A DNA stretch of 64,000 bases from Patella vulgata (Eukaryota; Mollusca; Gastropoda; Patellidae): contig NC_065882.2 in the NCBI RefSeq assembly GCF_932274485.2, positions 27,546,890 to 27,610,889 on the forward strand, in the 5' to 3' direction. Below are positions 25,301 to 33,800 of the stretch, piece by piece (within the stretch, counting starts at the first letter, position 1; every line of letters begins with the position of its first letter). The position numbers and the translations under genes are program-made. Below the pieces are notes generated by a model. That model searched no databases, was not told the DNA's origin, and saw only the letters and a list, made by a program, of their open reading frames with translations.

Positions 25301-26457
25301 GCGTTTCTGCATTATCTTGGCCGAATTCCAACTGTCAACGTGCACGGGGCCTTGTTTTTTGGGTTCATCCGAAGGACTTGACAGATATTCTCTATGCACC
25401 ACTGACAAATATATAGGAGCCAGCTCGGTACTGACTGAATCACCATGGCCCTTCATTTGTTTTATATTATTTTGGTTCGCGTACCCAAAGATTTTTTTAG
25501 AATACAGTCGTCGCGTGTGCGGTATACTTTAAAAGTATTAAATAATCTATACAGATCTGTAAAGGGTGTAGTCATCTAAACCTAATCGACGTCCTTTATT
25601 GTCTGTATAAAAAGGCGCCATATTTTGTAAACCTGACCATAGCGCATGTGTTGCTAAAGAGAAAGCGAGAGAGGGACTATATCATTTCGGGACTAAGATG
25701 TGGTTAAATTTTATTTTATTAAAGCTCATGACCTACAACCAGACATGATATTAAATGGTACTACAGAGGTAACATTGGTTTACACCATCACTCAAGACAC
25801 TACAGAATCAATAATATCACAGTCTCAAACATGTAGACAATATGTAGAATACAGGTGCTTTAATAGCAGTATACACGTCAACGGTGTACTAAAAGCAGCA
25901 TTCTATACCCGGCATCATAACCGTGCTGATTATTTTCCCGGTGGTACACCGGGGGAAGGTAATTGTGCTTGTGGTGTCAACAAGGTCTGCAATGGTACTT
26001 CTCCGTTATGTAACTGTGATTCCAATGACGAAATATGGCGAATTGATGATGGTTATGTCAGAAACAAAGGTGATTTGCCGATTACCAAGTTCGAATTTGA
26101 CCTTGAGGGTAAGAAACCTAATGATTGTATTTAGAGGGTGGTTTGATACCTGGAATTACAAAATATTACTGAAATTCAGTTTGACTCAAATATATATTTA
26201 GTCACATTTAAATGTTTATTTCATATATACGGTCACTGATTGAGAACAGTGTATTGTTTAGTTTGTCAGACCGATACAATGTCCCAATCGAATTAAATGT
26301 TAATTAGCGTTCGAGTACTTGTACGAACTTGTATTCCAGATTTAAATAGTTTGACAATGTCCCAATTTATATTAAGCCCGACTATTTTTAATTATTTTTT
26401 TCAGCTAAAGTATCATACGTCACCATTGATGGTCTAGAATGTGAAGGATCGGTCTAA
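11209..26457 (+). CDS. Secreted PAN/sushi/CNTNAP-like protein, 9 exons (whole gene)
   Basis: Nine exons with GT/AG borders join into one frame of 1,653 nt (550 residues). Every coding border after the first is phase 1, usual for shuffled extracellular modules. Order: signal peptide 1-20; PAN/Apple-like cysteine region about 50-90; EGF-like stretch 108-137; sushi 138-194, 195-250, 251-306 and 307-362; fibrinogen-like start 363-405; CNTNAP/neurexin-IV-like region 406-533; last 17 residues with a conserved-looking GLEC motif. No transmembrane helix, laminin-G or discoidin domain is seen, so it should be secreted. The role is unknown; the domains suggest adhesion or carbohydrate/pathogen recognition. 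Introns carry SINEs, MITEs, LINE and Penelope pieces. The model lacks transcript support. Confidence 0.85.
12480..12672 (+). mobile_element. CR1/L2-like LINE 3' end
   Basis: The frame WNKLSQSMNPLL...FKSQLKTFLF is the usual C-terminal end of CR1/L2-type ORF2 proteins. It is followed by a 3' UTR with AGCGCCTTAGAAACTG and GCGCTTTGTAAATGACG, and a (TTA)n tail at 12657-12671. Heavily 5' truncated; lies in intron 1 of the sushi gene. Confidence 0.7.
12673..13285 (+). mobile_element. Penelope-like element, GIY-YIG endonuclease end
   Basis: The frame covering 12673-13069 reads CNESKCKTC (zinc-binding linker), then IIYVIICPGG and GRYIGKT, the two halves of the GIY-YIG nuclease signature, then RLRMNHHRQHI and a C-terminal LLDAKESYFIEKFKPLLN. 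This is the endonuclease module of Penelope-like retroelements. The terminal sequence (CTTGAAGAAGC...AAAGCGGAAAG, 13248-13275) looks like the family's 3' end. Only the last part of the element is present, directly abutting a LINE tail; the fragment itself looks open. It lies in intron 1 of the sushi gene. Confidence 0.85.
13286..14282. other. Rest of sushi intron 1
   Basis: (TA)n microsatellite at about 13317-13342, poly-T at 13515-13528; otherwise no recognised feature. The intron ends TTTTAAAATTTTAG at 14282. Confidence 0.6.
14283..14373 (+). CDS. Sushi gene exon 2: EGF-like stretch
   Basis: Encodes residues 108-137 plus the first base of the next codon. Four cysteines in 22 residues (CGNVTCPIGTIC...C) with an NxT sequon, like the start of a truncated EGF domain. 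The acceptor is TTTTAG, the donor GTAAAA; the exon has no ATG of its own and was placed by frame and splice sites. Confidence 0.8.
14593..15498 (+). mobile_element. MITE family D, copy 1, with nested SINE
   Basis: Ends AGATGGGTTCCC (14593) and its complement GGGAACCCATCT (15487-15498), each flanked by TTAA (14589-14592 and 15499-15502). It shares CCCGCGTACA.ACTGGG at the left and ATACTTTTATTGG at the right with a second copy at 47.95-48.43 kb and a partial inverted copy at 52.57 kb. Without the SINE the body is about 620 bp. No transposase, so it is non-autonomous. TTAA flanks suggest a piggyBac-like target choice. Confidence 0.75.
14691..14963 (+). repeat. SINE family B, complete copy with target duplication
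   Basis: A tRNA-like head (A box TGGCTGAATGGTTAGC, B box GGTTTCGAATCCCC) is followed by GTGGGTTTTCTCCGGGTCC, ACCCCTACGCGCAAGCG and a tail GAACGTTAAACCCCATTT ending in (TC)n. Perfect 12-bp target duplications GCTTCAAATCCT flank it (14679-14690 and 14964-14975), so it is a clean retroposition into MITE D. The central region resembles conserved core domains known in invertebrate SINE superfamilies; which one was not determined. Confidence 0.92.
15861..16031 (+). CDS. Sushi gene exon 3: sushi domain 1
   Basis: Encodes residues 138-194, one complete sushi/CCP module in a single symmetrical phase 1-1 exon of 57 codons. Four cysteines (DCPNLP, LLLQC, ITCQ, NFNC) and the invariant tryptophan before the fourth cysteine (GNW) are in place. 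The acceptor TTATTTTCAG and donor GTAAGT are strong. Confidence 0.92.
16565..16702. mobile_element. Hairpin MITE with TTAA flanks
   Basis: A 138-bp element whose two halves form a near-complete hairpin: AGGACAAAATTGCTGTCAGT at the left, with the complement of AGGACAATATTGGTGTCAGT at the right, continuing through CATTATCACATATG. It is flanked by TTAA at 16561-16564 and 16703-16706. No coding capacity; lies in intron 3 of the sushi gene. Confidence 0.8.
17719..18730. mobile_element. Element with about 145-bp inverted repeats
   Basis: Bases 17719-17863 recur inverted at 18586-18730, including TATGGAAGGGTATCGCTGCC, AAATGCTCTGC, TAATGATAAAGTC and CTCTAAGGCAAGAGTTAAA. Both outer ends sit on TTAA. 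Inside are a G tract (18121-18136) and a diverged direct duplication of about 160 bp (AATACGAAATT at 18154 and 18314). No transposase; a foldback-like non-autonomous element. Confidence 0.8.
18778..19300 (+). mobile_element. piggyBac-type MITE with TTAA target duplications
   Basis: Terminal inverted repeats begin CCCTTGTCGGT (18778) and end ACCGACAAGGG (19290-19300), flanked exactly by TTAA at 18774-18777 and 19301-19304. A subterminal palindrome GGGGTCTCCGTGGACCTC and GGGGTCCAATCGGACCCC are typical extras of piggyBac ends. At 523 bp with no open frame of note it is non-autonomous. It lies 20 bp left of the first exon-triplication unit. Confidence 0.88.
19325..20082 (+). repeat. Exon-triplication unit 1 (758 bp)
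   Basis: First of three near-identical direct units beginning ATTAAAATAAACTTTGG and ending GCACATATTTGTC. Each unit carries one sushi exon with its own branch/acceptor and donor. The left junction lies in ATTTATTA, a short motif also present inside the unit, suggesting a small-homology breakpoint. Confidence 0.95.
19808..19975 (+). CDS. Sushi gene exon 4: sushi domain 2 (triplicated)
   Basis: Encodes 56 residues (195-250) with the sushi cysteine set (ECVSPP, YTCNLP, IICRG, EDVCYY) and a tryptophan (ATW). Acceptor TTTATCGCAG, donor GTAAGC, phase 1-1, length 168, so skipping or repeating it keeps the frame. Four NxT/NxS sequons suggest heavy glycosylation. Confidence 0.92.
20083..20840 (+). 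repeat. Exon-triplication unit 2 (758 bp)
   Basis: Same length as unit 1, with only a handful of substitutions, all seen in the intronic part (for example AGATATATTGACAC against AGATTTATTAACAC). The exon is identical to that in unit 1. Confidence 0.95.
20566..20733 (+). CDS. Sushi gene exon 5: sushi domain 3 (triplicated)
   Basis: Nucleotide-identical to exon 4 over all 168 bases with the same splice signals; residues 251-306 if all copies are used. Confidence 0.9.
20841..21597 (+). repeat. Exon-triplication unit 3 (757 bp)
   Basis: Third unit, one base shorter, ending where ATTAAAATAAAC is replaced by ATTAACAAATTT. Slightly more diverged than units 1 and 2. Confidence 0.95.
21323..21490 (+). 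CDS. Sushi gene exon 6: sushi domain 4 (triplicated)
   Basis: As exons 4 and 5 except for one replacement, Ser to Arg in the LPxFGN loop (AGT to AGA), and one silent change (ACG to ACA). Residues 307-362 if all copies are used. Splice signals intact. Confidence 0.9.
21598..23807. other. Sushi intron 6, old repeats
   Basis: No exon recognised. A SINE-A scrap lies at 22155-22195 (GGGACCTCGGTTTTTTGTCC). Diverged duplicated blocks (ATTATTGATTCCAAT with GAGATATAACCGATG) at about 21840-22130 and 22660-23240 suggest an ancient local duplication. The intron ends TTTCTAG at 23807. Confidence 0.5.
23808..23936 (+). CDS. Sushi gene exon 7: fibrinogen-like start
   Basis: Encodes residues 363-405: KNCFDTMLLGGNITSNIIIA, then VEVTCKEEGGLTYTII. 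The pattern C..(x)LxxG.....(Y/I).I.P......V.C...GG.T.I is the opening of the fibrinogen-like region found in CNTNAP/neurexin-IV and related proteins. Phase 1-1, acceptor TTTTTCTAG, donor GTAAGT. The family link is inferred from cysteine spacing together with the following exon. Confidence 0.82.
24282..24601 (+). mobile_element. MITE family C, copy 1
   Basis: Ends AGATACATTATGTAAGAT and, inverted, AGCTCTTGCATAATGTATGT; flanked by TTAA at 24278-24281 and 24602-24605. Internal markers GATAAAGAGC, TTGATTATGGCCTG, CCTGCAATAGGCAGATTTA. Two other full copies at 35308-35592 (inverted) and 60321-60693, and a stub at 50710-50740. Confidence 0.85.
25225..25445 (-). repeat. SINE family A, diverged copy
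   Basis: GAGATTTAACGTCCTAATTT (tail side), GAATTCCAACTGTCAACG and GGGCCTTGTTTTTTGGG match the SINE-A body with many changes; sits in sushi intron 7. Confidence 0.65.
25725..26108 (+). CDS. Sushi gene exon 8: CNTNAP-like region
   Basis: Encodes residues 406-533. The segment CRQYVEYRC, then ADYFPGG, CACGVNKVC, CNCDSNDEIWRIDDGY and LPITKFEF, follows the region after the fibrinogen-like start in contactin-associated proteins and Drosophila neurexin-IV, including the CNCD.(N/Y)..W..D.G signature. Acceptor TTATTAAAG, donor GGTAAG, phase 1-1. In real CNTNAPs this is followed by laminin-G domains and a transmembrane helix, none of which occurs here. Confidence 0.88.
26405..26457 (+). CDS. Sushi gene exon 9: C-terminal end and stop
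   Basis: Too short to stand out alone: 17 codons (AKVSYVTIDGLECEGSV) and TAA. Placed because the acceptor TTTTTTTCAG, frame and a GLEC motif (compare GPLRC in CNTNAPs) all fit. If the preceding intron were retained the protein would end eight codons after exon 8. Confidence 0.8.
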
Positions 26458-26797
26458 TATGGCAACATCTGACAAATTTGCCTATAGTTATTATTTAACT
26501 GGCTATTTGCTGACATTTACGTTGCTCAAACAATATATGTTCTTTGACCAGGTTATTCCAACCGTTTTGTGTGCGCTATTGTTGACGATGCTGAATATTG
26601 TGATGCAGATGTTTTTCCATACTTTATCAAGATTACATATTTTTTTCTGCCATTGACCCAGTATAACTGATGTACGGGTTTGACTTCTGCTAAATACTTC
26701 GGCTCTTGATGAATACATTTTATTAAAGAGAGCTGAAGACATCTTTTCTCCAACTACAACTCAACTTTTTGTTTCCATTCCTTTATAAAGTGTATAT

Positions 26798-26803
26798 AAT
26801 AAA
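26798..26803 (+). terminator. Polyadenylation signal of the sushi gene
   Basis: AATAAA about 340 bases after the stop codon, followed by GGTGGTTATTTCT, a GT-rich stretch suited to cleavage-factor binding. The intervening 340 bases would be the 3' UTR. Confidence 0.5.
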
Positions 26804-27608
26804 GGTGGTTATTTCTCTTAATGCATTTGTTTATATATAATGTGATGGATGATGGCAGTAACATGTATTGTTAAAGACAAAACAACATACTGGCTAAGGG
26901 TTTACGGTCTAATTAAAATTATATTTCGTTACGTTTTATTTTTCGATGGTTCACTCAATTACACCCGGGCCTAAAGACAAACCTTACAGCCCACATTTAA
27001 TAATACATGATAACGACCCCAGTTCAACCTACCCATCAAAACCCGTGATGCAAACAATTCCATAAAGTCTTTTGAACCCCTTTGGTTATTGACACAATTA
27101 TCTGTTAATGGAACGGCACAAAATAAAATCTGATTTTAATAAGATTAGAGGCAATATAATACCAAGAAAAGTTCAGATTCATTAATTAGAATTTAAAAAG
27201 AATCCATATTAAAAGACAGACCGGGAAAAGGTAGTTAAGATATAAATTGATATTCTCTAGGGTGTAATAAAGTTTATGTTTTATGTCCCATTAGGTACAC
27301 ATAAACATCAACTAATGATAAATAGTAAATGAACGAAATTAAACTGTTACGGTAATGGTTATTTTCTTTCAATTATATAAAAAAAAGCAAAAGTACAAAA
27401 TGTAGAAAATATACACGAGGTTCAGGAATACACACGAGATAGTGTAATATTTGTCCTTGTTTTGCTTGGCATCATTGTTGTGATTTCTATTATTTCTCAC
27501 GCCCAACGCTGTCTTCAATCCACAACCATTCATAATACAATAGTAAATAATATATTTCCAATCTACATAGCACTATCTTTTCGTTGAATAAATCATGCCC
27601 TGGAATTA
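26804..27608. other. Space between convergent genes
   Basis: AT-rich, no coding signal; includes the 3' UTR of the minus-strand claudin-like gene. TTTATT (AATAAA on the minus strand) occurs at 26936-26941, a possible but distant poly-A signal. Confidence 0.45.
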
Positions 27609-27823
27609 TCAAACATTAAGTTCTTCCACTGCCACATTACGCAATTCTAAAAATAAACACACACCAGCTGCCGTGGCTAAAATATTTGAGATAATACCAA
27701 TGGTAGATGACCAGGATATGGTTAATGGCTCCAGTGAAATGTCAAAGTGTTTATCTTCTAACTTTTTGAAATAATGTCCGATCTTAACACCAAACACAAC
27801 CATTGACATAATCTGTAGACTCA
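27609..27823 (-). CDS. Claudin-like exon 3: third helix end and fourth helix
   Basis: Residues 115-185 and stop TGA. The acceptor TTTATTTCAG precedes TGAGTCTACAG; the codon split G|TG encodes Val115. The hydrophobic segment STIGIISNILATAAGVCLFL is the fourth helix. Confidence 0.9.
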
Positions 27824-30800
27824 CTGAAATAAAGAGAACATTGCTCTAATACAGATATATACTACAAAGACAACAGTTAGGGGAAAAAACGGTAACGAAA
27901 TTGTAATATAACCATAATAATATTGTCACTGTACCATCCTAATCACGAAGTTCATAGACATATAAGACCCTCGAGACATTTTGTATCTGTAAAGGTACAA
28001 GCATGAAATCAATAGAAAGTAATGTAGCTTTAGATAACGATAGCTTATGTCATCGATCATAATTAATATATTTTTTTATACGTCCACATTTTCATGTTGA
28101 CGTATATTGTCGTCGCATATCGGAACGTAACCTCCGGAATTATGGCCCTTGATTGTAAGCTTGTGGACCCTATGGAAGTCACAATTTTATTCCGATTTAA
28201 AAAACCGTTTGAATATATCATCGTTACACCTTAATGACGTGAAAATCGTACCAAAACTGTCGGACAAAATAGCCGCCCCTCGAACGCAAACAGTGTAAAA
28301 ATATGGTATATCAAGGTTGTGGACCCTCTAGAGCTCAAAATTTTGATCCGATTTTGATGAAACTTGAAATACTTGTTTATAACCCAAAGATCTTGGTTCC
28401 TTTCGATATTTGCGCATATCGGAACGTAACTTCCTGAATTATGGCCCTTGACTGTACGAAAACTTGCGTTTTTAGCTTGTGGTCCTTCTAGAGGTCACAA
28501 TTATTATCTGATTTAAGAAAAACGTGTGAATATATGACCATTACACCGTAATGATGGTTAAGTTCGAATTTCGTGAAAATCGGACCAAAACTGATGGACA
28601 AAATGGCCACCCCTTATAACGCAAATGATGTAAATATGTGGCTTATCAAGGTTGTAGACCGTCTAGAGGCCACAATTTTTTTCCGATTTATGCTGATATC
28701 ACAAAGGTCTTGGTTCCTTTCGATATTCGCGCATATCGGATCGTAACTTCCTGAATTATGGCCCTTGATCGTACGAAAAATTGCGTTTTAAGCTCGTGGT
28801 CCCTCTAGAGTTAACAATTTTTAACCATTTAAAAAAAAACGTTTGAATATAACACCGTTACACCGTATTGTTGGTTGAGTTCGAATTTTATGAAATCGGA
28901 CCGAAATTGTGTAAACATCTGGTTTATCAAGGTTTGTGGACCCTCTAGAGGTCACAATCTTGATCCGATTTTGATGAAACTTGAAATGCATGTTTATAAC
29001 CCAAAGATCTTGGTTGCTTTCGATATCTGATCGTACCTTCCTGAATTATGGCCCTTAATGTTACGAAAATCGCTTTTTGTTTAGCTTGCTCTCTATCTAT
29101 CTATTGAAAAAATGTGGGCGTATCCTGTCTGGCAGCCGCTGGTTTTTCAATTTGGTAAGACTACTTTCTTATTGTGTGTATGGCCCTAATGTCTGCATTT
29201 ATCTTTTTAGTCTGGGTTGTTAGGCCTTGGGAAAAATAAATTTTACCAACCGGTTATTTGTTGGTTTTTTTTTTTATACCGTTCGAGATTCGAACCAAAA
29301 GGAATATGTCATTTGCTTCCAATATTTCCATGCACTAGCTAACACGCATCTAATAAAATAATATGTTTTACATACGCCAATAACTCATGAACTAACAAAC
29401 CTAGTCATATAAATATTTAATACATGGTGACAATCTGGTAATAAAGTCGTTCATGTAGAAGAACAATATTGATATTGTATCCAATGCTTCATATAAACAT
29501 ATTAATCTCTTGTGTCCTTTTACTATAAAAGAGATATATAGTAGGTGCTATGTAGCATGGTATCACTCAAGTCTAATTTAAAATCAATTATCTAATTTCT
29601 TCAGGTGAAAGAACTTATTCCAAATTTAAATCCACTTTTGAAATCTTTATAGGGTAACGTACTGGGTTACAAATTATATGTGTCACTTTTTCTTGATACC
29701 AGCTACATGAATAAACACGAGAAAAAAAACCCAACTACTGTAAAATGTTTGACTGATAAATAATGATTGAATGGCGTACGAATTTATTACATAGTATGCG
29801 ACCATTTTACCAATCTCTACGCATAAAAGTTCGTTTTATCCCAACTAATAATTTGTTGGATTGACATTATTTCAAGCAAATAATACAATAAGTGGATAGT
29901 AGTGCAGAAAACACTACATCAAATATCCTGATACAGACGAGCGTATACTTGCCGAAACGTTCAATAATACTGAATTCAGTAATTGTTCAGTACGCACCCA
30001 TGCCTGAAACATCGGTATCCCCCAAAATATCAAATCACTGGGATATCTCTACTGTTAGTTAACAGCTAGTGGTGAATTCAAAATTTGTTGGGACTGGGCA
30101 TTAATTAGAAAATATTGTGAGATGAAATATATAAAATATGTTACCTATACAGAATGTAAGTAGACAGAGAGCCATTATCATTGGTCGACATCTATGTAAA
30201 CTAGGCATGAGAACTGATGCCACATACAACAGGAAGGCAACAAAATAACACATTACTGCTAAAATTGAAAATGCTTGGGACACCATTGTAAAATCTGAAG
30301 AACAAAAATATAGATAGGTTACAAGACAACGAAACATGGACCCAAATCAGGTAAGCCGTTCCAGCGACCAATAGTAGTTGTCGCGAATACTATATACCGG
30401 AAAACACCATTTTATACTGAATACCGGAAAACACCGGAAAAACACTAAATACCGGAAAACATCCTAAATACCGGAAAACACCCTAAATAGGTAACCCGGA
30501 GCCTGGTCCTCTGTGTGCGGGTTTGGACCAAGTGAGCTCCGATGAAGGAAGGTCAAGGTCATTACGATGTTCGTTTTACAAATACCCCACCCCACCCCCC
30601 CAAAAAAATTTCCGATTTTTTTTGAAAAAAATTTTCTGTCACAAAAAAAAATTCGAATTTTTCCGAAAAATTGGTTTTACAAAAAAACATTCCGTAGAAA
30701 ATAATTTTACAGAGAAAAATACTGGCAAAAAATTTTGAATTTTTTTTTGAGAGAAATTTAGGAGAAGAAATTGTTAAAAAAAATCTGAAAAGAAATTTTT

Positions 30801-33800
30801 CTTTGAGCGTAGGCGGTCGCTCGCTTGTATGTTAATGAACTTATTTCATCAGCGCTCACCTGGTCCAAAACCACACACGAGGACCAAACTCCGGGTTACT
30901 AAATAGCTACCGGAAAACTTAGAATAGTAAACTGTGCCCGAGATTTTTTTAGAGAGCGCGCCGCGCCGCGCCGCTCCGGGAGGGATCATCGTCAGGGTGG
31001 GACGGGGGTGAAATTGTCCAGTCACGTGACGAACATAGATCTTCCGTTCCTCAACCCATATTATTTCCACAGTCATTGTCATTAATCACAAATTACGGGA
31101 TGATATACGAAAATGCAGGTTTACTTTGAAATAGTGCAAATGGTACTTATCATCTACAATCTTCAGATCAAAGGATGCAAGTTCTTACACAGTGCAGCAT
31201 AATTTGTGCAAAAGAAGACATCTCGAATATCGATCCGGAAAAATCATTTTCTCGGGGACATTTTTTTCAGAATACGCATTCGGTGTAAGTCTTCAGCCAC
31301 CAGGAAGTGGTTAAAATAGTAATGTTTTATTACGATAGTAGTACATAAAACAAATTGGTTGGCTGAGATTCTCGGGGTGGGGGGGGGGGAAGTAGCCTCA
31401 TCGGCTAGAGTCCTCTATTTCACAAACAAAAACAACAATTGCTTCCTTGAAAATTTATCGATCAACCCTTTTCACAGACGTCCAGCTTACCACTTCCCAT
31501 CAATGCAGTAAGATAGATTATGTTGTTTTCTCATGGACAATTTGGCGAAAGTTGGGGTTTTCTCAAGGAAAACTGGTCAACAAGTTGGGGAAAAAAGCTC
31601 GAAAAGTAATCCAGAAAAAAATCCTGTGTGCGGCCCTCGGAATATGATGGAATATGTTGAATATTATTATGGTTCAAGTGATTATATTTGACCCTGGAAT
31701 GAAAGTAAGCTCAGAAACAAGTATATTTTTAGCCCTTCCAACGAGATGGATAGCTCTTGGAAAGGATAAACACTTTTCAGATTACAGCCTGTCCGAGAAT
31801 TGCGTGGCATCCATTTCGTTTGGTGATTAGGACACATAGCGGTTAAACCTGGAACTTCAACTCGAACTATTCAGAGATTTATTAACTCGCTTTTGATGAT
31901 ACTTGCTGTTTTATGATGCGATTTTTTGTTACCTAGGGAGGAGTTGGCCTAGTCGTGCCTTCCACTAATTCGTACCACCCTGATGCCACCGTTACTGGTA
32001 AGAACCAGGAGATCGGTGCAACCGGCATATAATGGGGCCCTCCGAGGGCAGTGTTTAATCTAATGAAATACTGAAACACTGAAATCTACTGAAATTTACT
32101 GAAAACTAAAATTAAAATATAAAATAAAATATGTTCAATGATGGAGGTAGACTGATTGCGTCTTTTATAACATTCAAAACATAATAGGCATCAACAAAAT
32201 TTTAGAGAAAAAAAATTGGAAATTTTTATTTATTTCTTTTTTTTTTTGGGTGGGGGGGGGGGGCTATTTGTAAAACGAACATCGTAATGATCTTGACCTT
32301 CCTTCATCGGCGCTCACTTGGTCCAAAACCGCACACAGAGGACCAGGCTCCGGGTTACCTATTTAGTGTGTTTTCCGGTATTTAGGATGTTTTCCGGTAT
32401 TTAGTGTTTTTCCGGTGTTTTCCGGTATTCAGTATAAAATGATGTTTTCCGGTTGTTTTCCGGTGTTTTCCTGTGTTTCCGGTGTTTTCCGGTATATAGT
32501 ATGGCCCTAGTTGTCGCAGGTAATGAAATAATTTACAAAGCAAGTATCTACCAGAAATAATGTAATGCACTTATATCCACGGTGATCACTTAGCTGTTCA
32601 AGATGTTAAAAAGCAACACAATTCTACGTGTTTAAATTTCAGTCAGATGAGAAGGATGGGTGGGCAAGCAGACAAGGGTAACAACAACATACAGCCATAT
32701 TTCAATGTTCGAGTATAAAAACCAACACCAGTCCACATTTTATGTTCTATTTATATATACTCAGCCAAATTAAAAACTTGACACTCGGGATTTTTGGGAC
32801 TAGATTTTTAATATTTGGTTTAAGGCAACTATTTTAGTGTTATGTTGTTCACAGACGACCTTGACATCAACAGAAAGCAAGAATACGTCTCGCCGAAAGT
32901 CCTTGACATTGATAACGTTCGTGATGTCACAGTACCCCCCAAAATGAAATTCACGGAGTAAAGTGTTTAGTAACGGTTGTGGCCTCCTGTAGCGTCTCGT
33001 ACTGCCACACAACGTTTTCTCATGGATCTCAGAACATTAGTAAACACTATCCGAGGAAGACGTCGCCACTGCTCAGCAAGAGCATGTTGAAGGTCCTGCA
33101 ACGTCAGTGGTGGATTCACTTGCTGACGAACACGTCGACCCAGTTCGTCCCAGATGTGTTCAATAGGATTAAGGTCGGGGCTAAGCGACGGCCAATCCAG
33201 GACTTGGACACCGGCATTAAAAAATTCTGGGTAGCAATTGCTGTATGGGGTCGAGCTTGTTTTGTTGATACGTTAGTCTAGGCCCATGTCTCTGCATAAA
33301 CGGAAGAAGAACAGGTTGCAAAATCTGATCCCTACACTGGACAGCATTTAAGTTCCCTTGGACAACAACAAGAGGAGAACGTCCATGTGCACAAAAAGAA
33401 CCCCAAACCATGACGCTGCCGCCACCAAATCGGTCAACTTCTCTGATGCATACTTGAGCGTAACGTTCACCTCGTCTGCGGTACACTCGGGCCCTGCCAT
33501 CGGCAAATCTCAAAGTGAATCGAGATTCGTCACTAAAGACAACCGAATTCCACTGTCTTTGAGTAAATCTTATGTGTCTTGTGGCCCACACAAGTCGGTT
33601 ACGGCGATGAAGAGGTGTCAATATTGGTCCATTTTATGGCCTCCGAGCTCGAAGACCAGCAGCCTGCAAGCGATTTCGAACAGTTTGTGCAGTTACCCTT
33701 CCACCAAACATATCTCTACTTGTGGAGGTTGCAGTGACAAATCTGTTTCTAAGATGACGTAATCGTATTGCTTGATCTTCCTGGAGTGACGTCACACGTT

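Noticed and set aside
26458-26680. Further coding sequence after the sushi gene stop
   Set aside because: A short alternative frame reads AIVDDAEYCDADVFPYFIK, but no splice site leads into it and exon 9 ends cleanly with TAA; treated as 3' UTR.
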